Shown: one piece after another, positions 8,076 to 18,838 of the stretch | Layout of the letters: the number at the start of each line of letters is the position of its first letter | How positions within the stretch are numbered: the stretch's first letter is position 1 | Origin: Tilletia caries | Taxonomy: Eukaryota > Basidiomycota > Exobasidiomycetes > Tilletiales > Tilletiaceae | Reading direction: 5' to 3' | Assembly: GCA_032718865.1 (NCBI GenBank) | Contig: JALUTQ010000039.1 | Location: forward strand, 1,612,001-1,676,000 | Length of the DNA stretch: 64,000 nucleotides | Notes under the pieces: model-generated | Told to the model about the DNA's origin: nothing | The model's input: only the letters and a program-made list of their open reading frames with translations | Databases searched by the model: none | Program-made: the position numbers and the translations under genes

Positions 8076-10894
8076 ATGAAGGAGATGCCTGCGTACGAGG
8101 TAAGCAATCACTGGAGATCTTGTTGCATAGCTGTGCGTACTATGCAAGATCTGACGCCACTTGATATCACTCAGCCGGAACCTGCGAAGAGGCCCATCGA
8201 GTTCTTGGACGAGCCGCAGAGCGTCGCTGGCCCTAGCGCTGCACGAACTCGCGGACGTCTAACAGGGATTCCGATGCTGGATGCAGATCATGATGATGGT
8301 GGTGAGTACATGCAGTGGTGTCCTTGCGTGGAGTATGTTTTTGAACACAGACTCATTACCCTCTCTCTCTGGTTCAGATGCACGCCATCCTAACCCAGCT
8401 CCTCCGCCACGGCCGCCGTGGCTAGACCCCGATCTTCCGCCCCGGCTTGGCCCCGCAGACTACGAACACTACCAGTCCAACCCAGCTCCCCCCTTCGCCG
8501 CCACCGCCAACACCGCAAGATCTCGCACCGCCACCACTGCCGTGGCTGGACCCTACTCTCGCTGAGAGGGATCGGCCCCCTCCGCCTCCCGGGTTCGAAC
8601 TGCAACCATCGCAACCACCGCAACCGCCCACCTCATCATGGGAATCTATTGCGCGGCTACCAGCGAAGGACAAGCAGGATGCCCTAATTCAAGCACTCCG
8701 GTCCAGTCAGAAAGATGACTGGAAGGCCAAAGTCAACAACCTTCTTGACTTTGCGACGAGCTCCTTGGTGGCGGAAGTTCGAGTGGCGATTTTATTGGCG
8801 GCTGCACCAATTTTTCGCACCATGGTTTACGGATGAGTCAAGCAGACTCTCGCGAAGATTGTGGGGCATCACAGGAGAGAGCTGGACGCAAGAATCCGCA
8901 AGGCTTTCAGACGCCTTTTTCTGCGGGCAAGGATTGGGAATGGGCAACGACTGTCCATCAGCCACGAGCCAATCGGGAACAGGGCATCATTTCTGCTTCA
9001 TCCCTGCGGTTCAGTCGACAGCAACTCATCTCTCGTAACGACATGGGGCAAAACGTTTCGGATGCGCGAGAAGGGGCAAGCTTTTGGGAGTGCAGGACGT
9101 GGGCAACTCAGCGGCTTTGGGATGCATTCGTGGCGCGGGGCTTGAATACCTCCTCCCTCACGAAGCCAAAGGGGTCGAAGAGGGATACGGGAAAAAGAAA
9201 GATGGAGGACGGAGAAGGCAGCAGAGATTCAAAGAAAGTGCGCAAGCTATCTTACGACGCCGACTCTAAGGCAGCCTTCGAGAGACGTGCTGCCAAGGAC
9301 AAGAAGAGAGCTCCACCCAAGCGGAAGGAGCCGGAATGCTTACGAGCTTTGCGACTTCGACTCTATCCTTCGGCAGAACTTGGAGCAAAGCTCCGGGAGT
9401 GGGAATCATTGGCGGCCTCTTTGCGACAGATGGTTCGCGCTCGCCTCCAAAAAGCAAAGGACGTCGGAGAGAAAACGGATGCCTTCGTCTTGGCCGACCA
9501 GACTTGTCTCAGCCAAACGAAATGGAACAAGATGACTGCAGAGGAGAGGGCTTCAGTCGATCAGAACCGTCAACGCCTCATCGAACTTCCCCACAATTTT
9601 CAACGCGAACAAGTCCTCAAGGTGGCGGCGAACGCTCGAGCGGCGCAGACAAACCTGGAGCGTGGATGGACAAAGTCCTATCGACTTGATTCAGCCGACG
9701 AGGATGATAAATCCGTTCTGTTCTTCACATCAGACGCCATCGATAAGCGAGGAGCACTATTCCCACGCATCCTCAACCACATCGACTCCAACCTTTACGT
9801 GCGAGATCGCATGCTGGCTGGACCGGGCGAGCGCAGGAGAAAGCGATCGGACTGGGTCAAGCTCCTCACGGGAGCTTCCAGAAGCTTCAGCATTCACAGG
9901 ACAGGCCGTAAGTGGTACTTGCTTCTGAGCCACGACGCTTGGACGGGACCATACACAGAGGAAGGAAAACGGCAGGGGTTGGACAAGGGATGGAACTCGC
10001 GCAACAAATCAGTCTTCGAACCGACAAAGCGAGCCGGAAACTGCATCGCATTGGACCCCGGAGCTCGCGATCTGCTTACCGGCTACGATGCTCAACGGCA
10101 GCAGTTTTACACTTATCTGACGGGTTTCAACGAGCACATCGAACGGGCCCATGCAAGCATCGCAAGTGCGCAGTCCAAGCTGGACAAACTCAAGAATGAG
10201 ACGGGGCCCACGGTGGACACCGATACCGGCAGAAGAAGACGTCGAGCGCGTCGGCGAGTCAACAAGAAAAGAGGTGGCAAAAAGAAGAAGGGCCGATCTA
10301 GCTCGGCCGAGCAACGCGCTGCCCGCAAGGCCGCCAAGAAGAGCCATCCCCACTTCGTCCGCCCTAACGAAAGGTCGATTTTGAGAGCACACGAACGGCT
10401 TCGAGTACACATCACACAGGCCCAAAAACTGCACCGTTAATGCCCTCGTATCCAACTACGACCTGGTGGTACTGCCGGAATTCATGACCGCGCGGATGAT
10501 CAAGCGCCGACGTCGACGGCAAGGAATGCCATATTCCAACGTACCGCAGCGAGAGGCGGCGGTACAAGGCGATGAAGCAAACGAGGAACCAGCTGCCAAG
10601 TTCGTTTTGGCAAAGCGCTCTCGAGCTACCTTAGCTCGTTTTGGACATCGGCAATTTCGAGAGCGGTTGGTGGCCAAAGCACAAGCTGATCCCAACCATC
10701 AAAAGGATGTCCTCGTTACATCGGAGGAGTACACGACGAAGCAGCACCCCTTTCAACGCGGTCTGCACAGCAAGATCGGTGGGAACAAGACCTGGCATTA
10801 CTGCCATCTCCGGGGTAAACGTGACAACGTGGGCGCGTTTAACATTCTTCTGCGCGCACTTACGAAAGACGAAGTGCGGCTCAGCTCCCAATGA
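8076..10894 (+). pseudogene. Fanzor (eukaryotic TnpB-like RNA-guided nuclease) gene, broken
   Basis: The core open frame 8833-10440 carries CLRALRLRLYPSAELGAKL, a TnpB-like N-terminal segment, and the RuvC-I motif CIALDPGARDLLTGYD with Asp at 10054-10056. The RuvC-II motif (VVLPEF, Glu at 10478-10480) and the C-terminal segment SEEYTTKQ...RDNVGAFNILLRAL (RuvC-III-like Asp at 10823-10825) are in another frame, 10466-10894. The frame is lost near 10437 (LHR then TAA) with no room for an intron. The zinc finger lacks most of its Cys ligands (TTKQHPFQRG). Upstream, Pro-rich exons (8076-8099 with a GT donor, then to about 8836) also change frame and meet a TGA at 8836-8838. Fanzors are known from eukaryotic mobile elements; this copy is probably dead. 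The 5' exon model is weak. Confidence 0.75.
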
Positions 10895-11011
10895 TCACCA
10901 GCAGAACTTCACGCTTACGCCCTGTCTCGAGGGCCACATTGACTCAGGTCTCCAAACAGGAATCCTGCGGAAACATGTGAATATACTGAGAAGAACGGAC
11001 GATCCGCGTAT

Positions 11012-12133
11012 CTACTGCGCCAAAGATCTGACGATTTCTTGCGCATGGACCCTCTAGCATTTATGTTCGGCGACGGCGCAGGCCCCCCACCCGGCTTCGA
11101 CTTTTCAGACTTTGGAGGAATGCCCGGGGGCATGGGAGGCATGCCACGAGGCGGCTTCGGGAAGAAGAAGAAGGCGCAGTCCAGCGTTATCCCATACGAT
11201 GTCACCCTTGAGGACCTCTACAAGGGAAAGACTGCGCATTTCTCCCTCGAGAAGAGCATCGTCTGCACCACCTGCTCAGGCAGCGGCGGCAAAGCGGGCG
11301 CGACGCCCAAGACATGCGTCAAGTGTAATGGCGAAGGATATGTCCTGAACCGGCAGATGCAGAATGGCATGGTCCACCAGCGGCCCGTCTCATGCTCGGA
11401 CTGTGATGGCGAAGGCATCAAGATCAGGGACAAGGAAAGGTGAGTAATTTCCAAAGCTACATGCGGCTTTCCTGCGCGCTTCTCAAAACGTTCCTTGTAC
11501 CTTCATCACAGATGCAAGAAGTGCAAAGGTCAAAAGACGCTCAAGAGCAAGGCCAAGCTTGATCTCAAAATCAAGCCCGGCATGCATGATGGTGAACGCA
11601 TCACGTTCAAAGGGGAAGGAGACGAGGAGGTAAGTGGCGAGCGTCCCAACTGCAGCCCAGGGGATAAGGACCTTGCTTCTGACCTCGTCCGCTTCTCATG
11701 ACAGCCCGGCGTGTCCCAGCCCGGAGACATCATCTTTGTACTCAAGCTCAAAACTCACCCGACTTTCGAGATACGCCCTGACCAAGCGGGCGAACCATCT
11801 GCGGATCTGGAAACCACAGTACACCTGACTCTTTCAGAAGCTCTACTTGGTTTTGATCGCGCCATCCTGACACACCTCGATGGAAGAAGTTTACGCGTCA
11901 ACAAGAAGACTGGGCATATCACGCGACCGGGCGATGTGCAATGTCTCCGAGGGGAAGGAATGCCTCACGGTGGATTCCTTGACAGACGGGGCGATCTGTA
12001 CATCAACGTGAGTATCACATAACATGACACGGCGAGGAGTTCACATGTTGACACTGTTTTCTGCTTGACTCAGTGGGTCATCGACTTCCCAGACGAAGAC
12101 TGGCTCGCCAACGCCGACGTGGCCGCACTGTCC
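11012..12133 (+). pseudogene. Truncated duplicate of the DnaJ gene (no J domain)
   Basis: This stretch is almost base-for-base the same as 19214-20336, introns included. By eye I see only about five differences. It starts inside intron 2 of the parent and stops in the last DnaJ-coding exon, so it lacks the J domain and the RraA-like part. It keeps the Gly/Phe region, the four zinc-finger repeats ([32 protein letters not shown]) and the substrate-binding domain. Unlike the parent it has four T, not five, at the GGTTTTGAT site (11849-11857), so its frame is open there (LLGFDRAIL). It lies directly after the Fanzor relic, in the same direction. A start and promoter are not evident. Confidence 0.9.
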
Positions 12134-12714
12134 GTTCTCCAAACAAATGAATTGAATCGTCGTACATCGAGCCACCACCCATCTGAATTCTGACACCCCC
12201 CAAGTCCCAGACGGGAGCGGCCTGTGCTGCCAGGTCTAATATAGGGAACGAGTGCGAGTGAACAGCGGCCCCAGAATACTAACTCTGCTACTGACATGTT
12301 CGCCCTCACAGTCATCTGCTTTCCTTCGCTCACAAGTGGCTGATTATTGCTGATTACTCTCCCGGTCTGTAATACGAGGCACCTCTCCAGGTTTCTCCAT
12401 CCACCCTCTGCCCTTCATTCCCTGTTGTCTCGACCTTCGATAAATCCTTCGCAGATCCGGCGCTCCTGGCTGGCCCAGAACTTGTCCGCGACGAGACCGC
12501 ATCGACAGGTGAGTTTCGTCTTGGGTGGGCGGTCGAGGGAAGAACTATTCACACCATGGGTATCATTGATCCCTGACCTCTCGTCGCTCTTCCCTTCGAC
12601 AGACTGACCAACTCTTGCCCCTTTACTTCTGAGCAAAAGGCCGTGCGTGTCGTAAAGCATTCATTCCCTAACTGTTCCTTCTCACCGCGCCTTTGCAACC
12701 GTCGAAGCGACATC
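12134..12714. promoter_or_regulatory. Upstream region of the carboxylesterase gene
   Basis: Begins at the break point of the DnaJ duplication. No open frame is convincing. A pyrimidine-rich leader (12400-12700) precedes the ATG at 12715. No exact promoter element can be assigned. Confidence 0.4.
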
Positions 12715-14542
12715 ATGCGGAGCAACTGGAGCGCCGTCTTCACATGGGCGCTGGCCCTCACCCAGGTCGCCCTAACAAACAGCAAATCATCTCCACGCCG
12801 TCTCCATCGAAGAGATACCGCTTCCGTCTCCGTTGGCGACCAGGGCACCTTTGTCGGAAATGTTGTGGGCGATCAAGAGCAATACTACGGCATTCCTTTC
12901 GCCCAGCCTCCGATCGGTGCTAATCGCTTCAAGCAGCCGCAGCCCATTGGGACCTATACCGGCCAAGGGGTTCGAGATGCTACGATGCCCGGTCATGTTT
13001 GCTGGCAACAAACTCTCGGCAGCAATGCAACGGCCTTAGATGAGGACTGTCTGGTCCTGAACATCATCAAACCTGCGTCTGCCACGGCTTCTTCCAAGCT
13101 TCCGGTGATGGTATGGGTGAGCCTTGAAGTACCAAACTGCTCCTCGTATGCCTTGTTCCCTTCCTTTCTGACCAGAAAAGACCTTGCAGATCTACGGTGG
13201 CGGCTGGCAAGTCGGATCGTCCATCCAAAAGGTCATCAACGGCACGGACCTGGTCGACGCCTCCATCGCCTCGAACGAACCCATCATCTTTGTCTCCATC
13301 CAGTACCGGGTCGGCGTCTTCGGCTTCATCGGCGGCAAGGAAGCTGCTGCGGCTTCTAAGACCAGTGACGTCGATCTTAATGCAGGCCTCTACGACCAAC
13401 GCGAGGCCCTTCGCTGGATCAACAAGAACATCGGGTATTTCGGTGGCGATCCTCAACGGGTCACTGCTTTTGGCCAGTCGGCGGGTGCGGCGAGCGTGAG
13501 TGCGCAGATGATTGCCGATAATGGCAATCTGGGAGGCTTGTTCTCCGCCGCGATCATGCAGAGCGGAAGTGCGGCCAACTATGCTCGGTTTTATCCTGGC
13601 GACGTCCGACCTCAGCAAATCTACACCGACCTCTTGACCTCCGCTAACTGCGCCGACTTGGCCTGCCTGAGAGCGATGGACGCCTCTGCATTGAATACAG
13701 CCCAAAGTACAGTCATCACGCGATGGATCAACGCCTTCGTCCCGGTCATCGATCCGTATTTCTATCCACTCCCACCGAGCTTCGCTTTCGCGAGCGGCAA
13801 ATTTGCCGATATCCCTTTCATCACCGGCACCACTCTTGACGAAGGAACCTTCGCCGTGTCGGCCAAGACGGTAAATACCGATGATGACTTCAGGAACTTC
13901 CTCGCCCTGCAGTTCGGGAATCAGACTTCCTTTGGGTTCGAACAGGTGTCAGCCATGTACTCTGCCAACCCAGCCGATGGATGTCCCTTCCGCACCGATC
14001 TCTTCGGCGTACCCGCCTCCGATCCACTGAACGGTGCACAGTACAAGCGCGCCACCGCCGTCGTCACCGACTTGCTCTTCCTCGCTCCCAAGCGAATGCA
14101 ACTCTACGGCGCGATGCAGAACTCGAACATCAAGAGCCCGAGTTGGAGCTACCTCTTCGCACAGCGAGGTGCCGCTGCTAAAGCGTCTACCGGGATCATC
14201 CACGGCAGCGACGTCGCATACGTTTTTGCCCATCCTCCTCTGGACAGCACTGTACCGGAAACATCGGATGCGGTCGTTCTTTCGTCGCCAGAGAACGCGG
14301 CCACCCAATTTGCGTCGGCGGACGACATCATAGCGACGTCGAAGATGATGGTCGCAGCTTGGCTGTCGTTCGCCAATCGTCACGACCCAAATACGGACGG
14401 CGTGCCCAACTGGCCGGCGTACGATTCGAAGAGTATGTCCTCGATGCAGTTCATGGGTTCCAATACGACTGTCATTCCCGACACGTTCCGCAAGCTCCAA
14501 ACAGATACGTTTCTGGCGAATCCCTTCACCTACTGGATTTGA
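12715..14542 (+). CDS. Secreted type-B carboxylesterase/lipase
   Basis: Exons are 12715-13116 and 13190-14542, with a 73-nt GT...AG intron joining VMVW to IYGGGW. The chosen Met gives a signal peptide (MRSNWSAVFTWALALTQVAL); an upstream in-frame Met at 12643 would spoil it. The order of motifs is that of the cholinesterase/carboxylesterase family: QYYGIPFAQPPIGANRF near the N-terminus, EDCLVLNI, the oxyanion loop YGGGWQVGS, and the nucleophile elbow FGQSAGAAS. The acid (Glu in LDEGTF) and the His in HGSDVAYVF are also in place. The product, about 584 aa, probably hydrolyses esters outside the cell; the substrate is not predictable. All catalytic residues appear present. Confidence 0.92.
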
Positions 14543-14924
14543 TCAGCCGCTTCCCTTCGTCTACCTTCTCTTCTTCGTCTTCTTTCTTCGCCTAGATTTA
14601 TTCCACATGGACACGCTTCTTCTAATCTGGTTCAGGTCGGAACCGCGCAGCCTCGACACATCCACCAACGCCACGGACATTTACTCTCATTCGGATCTTT
14701 CTACACTCACTACTCACTAATCAAGGGACATTCACACCACTGACAAAGGACATGTACATATCTGGCTGCATTGCAATCAATGTTATGGAGCGCTTCTTCA
14801 TCTTGTGTAAGTTTCGGACCGCACTTCACGATCAGCAGCTCTCCCTGCGTCAGGCTGGGCCGAGCTGGCCAAGGTGGGTACGAGAAGTGAGATTACTCCG
14901 GTGATCATTCGAGAATCCGGACTC
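14543..14924. other. Convergent intergenic region
   Basis: Lies between the 3' ends of the carboxylesterase (+) and the NatB subunit (-). T/C-rich after 14550. No gene seen. Confidence 0.5.
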
Positions 14925-17900
14925 CTACTTGAATCCCAGTCTAGTCTTGAACTCCCTTGCCGCATCCGCCAGCGAGCTCTCCATCTTCTCCAGCAAGTTC
15001 TCAACGAACCCGCCGAGCAGGAGTGCCGTGCCTTCGTCCTTCTGGCGTTGTGATCCCGTCCCTGCTGTACCGCTGATAACGGACAGCACCGAATCGCTCT
15101 GCCGGATCCGGTCCCGGCCGGTCTGCGCGACATCACCGATCCGCTTCGTGGCCGCCTGCAACGCCTCGACGCTCTGCTTGAGCTGAGGCCGTGTCGAGTC
15201 GAGGATATTCTGCAGCGCAGAGACAGCGTCGGCGTCCTTCCTCTCGTTGGCGCGGTGCTGGACCAATTTGACGACGGAAATAGCCTGTGAAGAAACAGGT
15301 CAGATCTCACTGTGGGATAAGGAATTGTGCTATGCAGGTTCGCTCACCTCAAGCACAAGTCCGGATTGTTGCAGAGCGCGCCAAGGAAGTTCTGCACGTC
15401 CGATCGCCTCAGCTCGTTCTGCATCACCCGGTCGTTCAGTCAGCACAGATCGCAGTCAGCTGGGCCAAAGAGTGGTTCTCCACGTACCTGCAAGGAAATT
15501 GTCCAGGCCCCCCTTCAATTGATCTGCAGTCGCCTTCCCAGACTCGAAGTCATGGAGCGCCAACGCAAAGACGACTAGCGCTTTGCTCTCCTGAGTTTAC
15601 TCGCAAGATTCATCAGCCCACTCTCCATTTCTTCTTCCGAACCGCAGAACCATCTTGAGACTTACCCCTTGGTAGATCCGCAGCGCGTCGAGTTCTCGCT
15701 CATGCAATGCGATACCACCGGCAACGGCCAGTACACCAGCATCAGCGAGGATGTCCGCCTCCTGTCAGACGTTCGAAAGAGATTCAGCGAAAACAAGGGT
15801 CTACACACGTAAAGAAATTGCCATCGCACATGTGGCTGTCACTCACGGAAGTCATGGGGCCAAGCAAGGTATGCTCATCCGGTCGGAAATGAGGCTGAGA
15901 GGCATGTGCTGCTGGTAGCACTGTGAAGTCGCGCTGATCACATAGTGGACCCTCTGCGACCGGCGAAGAGAAATACTCAGAAGGTTTAGTATTCCTCTCT
16001 CGCATCGCAGCGCGAATTTCAATATCAGAAGGATTGCTCACCGCGCAAAGTGTCCAAAACCGCTTCTACGTTGCTCCTCACCGAGGCAAGCGCACCGCTC
16101 GCGCTCGGTTGGGCAGAACCGTCGTGCCCAGTCAGGGCGAGTTTGGCTTGTTCAAGTCTGTAGATCTGTCGGGAGAGAGAACGGTCGACGCGCTGTCCAA
16201 AATCGACTACTTCTTCGATCTGCGGCGTGAGAACATAGAAACTTTAGCATATGCGACTTTTCGCGGGAGTTGCGATCCCTCGGTCTCACCTTCGAAAACG
16301 TCCCATTTTGGAATGCGACCTGGACCATTTCGTTCGTCTGTTGGTTGAATGACAATTTCAGCACCCTGCATATTAGCACCCGCTCAGCAAGCGGTAAGGA
16401 CTCACATCTTTATCGTTACTGGTATACACTGTCCGAGCTAGTCGAAGTCGCTCTGTCACCTCGGCGGCGTCCACACCTCCGATATGACCAAATACCGAAG
16501 CTCGGTCGAGTATCAAATGGCCCAGAGTGTCGTGTTGGATGAAAGCAGCCTTCAGATGGTCCCAATGATCAGTAGCCTTGGTGAAGAGGCCTGTGATATC
16601 ATCGCAATGTACGTCAGTGAGCATCGCATATCAAGTTCATGCGAGCAATAGCACGTACCGAGTTGGAGAAGAATCTTGACGAGGAAGACGCGCAGCCGAT
16701 ATCCCTTCTTGCTGCGCTGACACGTATATAACAAGAATGCCGCGGATTCGATGGCAGTGGCCAAGTCTGAAAACGGCACAATACGCGTCAGAACGCCAGG
16801 GTACTCGTATCATCAAGCGGGGCCAGGATTCGGGATGCTCACCGCCATTAGGTGACTCGCTCAGTAACCTCTGAGCTGTCAACATTCCCAGCTCATCCGC
16901 CGGTTGACCCTCCGTCTCCGGAAGAGATGCGCCTGAAGCAGCATCTCCCCTGTCAGCTGCTGACATGCACTCGAAGGGTGATTCTAAAAATTGAAGTGCT
17001 TACCAACTGGAAGTCCTGCTATGTACCTTGATGCGAAGTCTGTGGCATGGAAGCTCGATGCTGCCTGTGTCCTAGCCTCGATTGCCTGCAAAAGTCGGAT
17101 CGAGGTAATCTGCCTTGCCAGCTCATCCGCAGTGCTATCCCGGCCGTCAAAGGGTTTGAACTCATCCATGAATTTGTTGTGAAGGGCCTCAAGCTCTGAA
17201 GTTGATAAGAGTTCGAGGAGGTATGGCATAACATCACCCGCCCCGCATGCCTTATTCCCGAATGCGTCGAGATGGGCTTCGATGGCAGTCCGGATGATGC
17301 TCTGCGTATCTGTGGATAGGCTCTTGTCGGCTGAGAGGAGTCTCTGTTGAGCGAAACTCTCGAGGTAGGCGAGGGAGCCTACTCTTGTGAAGCCGTCGGA
17401 GTAGAGACGTTCCTGGAGGAACTGTCTGGCTTCTTTGAGAGACGGACACCCGGCCTGGGCGTTCGCTGCTTGGTCAAGCTTGGCTGAGGATTGACATAAG
17501 GCGTATACATATGCCCAATCCCTCTCGCTGTTGGTCAAGTCCGGCCATGATTTCAGCTCGAGGGTTTGCATGACCACAGAAATGACGCGGAGAAAGGGGT
17601 CTAACTCACCCTGCATTTAGCTTGGATTTGGCCTCTTCTCGTAGTTGAGCCCACGCGCCAGTGGTTGACCATAGCTCTCTCCTCATGAGTTCGAGCGCCA
17701 AGCTCCGCTTGCAAAGCTGAGTACCGACCTCGCTGCTTGGAGACAGAATCTCCAATGCCTGCTTGTCTTTCCCCGCCTTGTGTAAGATGGTGAGGTAGAG
17801 ATGCACAAGTTCGTCAGATTTTCCCGTCAGCGGCTTTGCCTTGAGGTGCTGTGTGATCATGCGCTCGCAAAGGGGGAGCGCGAGGGCTGCGCCTTGCGCC

Positions 17901-18611
17901 TGTGGTTGTCGCGATGCCTGTGCGCATGAATATAGGAAAGCATTGTCAGGGTTGCTCTTTGCTGACCGAAATACGTCCAGCCTTTGCAAAACGTACGAGA
18001 AGCTCGTAGGCCTGTATCGACCACCAGAAGTAAAGATCCTTCTTGAAGGCCTTGTGCATGCGTTGCGCAGTCTACTCGGGAATGAGAAGCTCGTGTCAGT
18101 CTCATACGGTCTGCAGTGCGCGGACTTTTTGCTAATTTGGCTCACTTGTTGGGCTCTCTGATAGAGCTTCGCCTTGATAAGCGCGGAGAAGCATTGGTCT
18201 GCCACATCCTCGGCCTCGGGATGCGCCTTACTGGTCGCGTCAAGGACGTGAACCTGGTCCAAGTCTTTAAAGAGAAATCAGCATTTAGTTTGCATTTGTG
18301 ACAAATGCACTTGAAGGAAGACAGACTGACTCACCTCGGTCCAGCGAGGACAGTGCGTGAGTGAGCGGTAATACGACTGCGGGCGAGAAGGTCTGTTTGA
18401 GGCCGAGTAGATGATCGCAGACCGCATTGGCTTCCCTGTTCTTGCGCAGCTGAGCCAGCGCGAGGGCCTTGAGGGCGGACGCCAGATGGAGCGCAGGTTG
18501 CTTCTTGATGAGCTTGTCCGCCTCGACGACGGCGCGCGAGAGATTCCTTGCCTCGAAGGCGCGGTAGATGCTGGCGCACTGGCGCTCGCTGATCAGGTCG
18601 AGACTGTTCAT
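14925..18611 (-). CDS. NAA25: N-terminal acetyltransferase B auxiliary subunit (Mdm20/Naa25-like)
   Basis: The product is the large TPR-rich partner that tethers the NatB catalytic subunit Naa20 to ribosomes. The N-terminus MNSLDLISERQCASIYRAFE is followed by KALALAQLRKNREANAVCDHLLG, a typical first TPR pair of this family. The gene has many short introns. I checked exon 1 (18335-18611), exon 2 (18146-18264), a later exon with QRMHKAFKKDLYFWW, and the join KLNAG|ERDWAYVYAL across an intron near 17520-17600. The 3' exon (113 codons within 14925-15266) ends in a helical region LLEKMESSLADAAREFKTRLGFK. Assignment rests on the TPR pattern and family memory. It is divergently transcribed from the DnaJ gene. 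I did not resolve every exon between 15267 and 16983. Confidence 0.75.
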
Positions 18612-18838
18612 CCTGATCCCTTTCCTTCCTCAGTACTCAGTACTCAGTACTCAGTGAGCCAAGGCCAGGTCCATCCCATGCTTCTGTCCCACCTTGCCCC
18701 AAGGCGAGCGACCTTCCAAGCGCGAGGTGATGCTGATTTGCCGCGATATCCGGATGACGGCCTTCAGCATCATCAGAAGGATGAGCATGAGCATGAGCAT
18801 GAGCACGACACCCATCTCCCTCCCAGACGCAGAACGCA
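18612..18838. promoter_or_regulatory. Shared divergent promoter, NatB subunit and DnaJ-RraA gene
   Basis: 227 bp between two start codons. It holds a CAGTACT tandem repeat (18632-18655) and an ATGAGC hexamer array (18781-18804) just upstream of the DnaJ ATG. The hexamers supply several ATGs out of frame with DnaJ, which could reduce translation if they lie in the transcript. Confidence 0.55.

Noticed and set aside
8447..8836. Separate Pro-rich gene upstream of the Fanzor frame
   Set aside because: Its sequence echoes the preceding exon (PPWLDP) and leads into the Fanzor N-terminal region, so it is treated as part of the broken Fanzor gene.
11012..12133. Processed (retro-copied) DnaJ pseudogene
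   Set aside because: Introns are retained and there is no poly(A) tract, so it is a DNA-level copy.
16984..17616. Frameshift in the NatB subunit at the LNAG join
   Set aside because: An 82-nt GT...AG intron ending before CGAGAGGGATTGG gives a clean in-frame join, so no lesion is needed.
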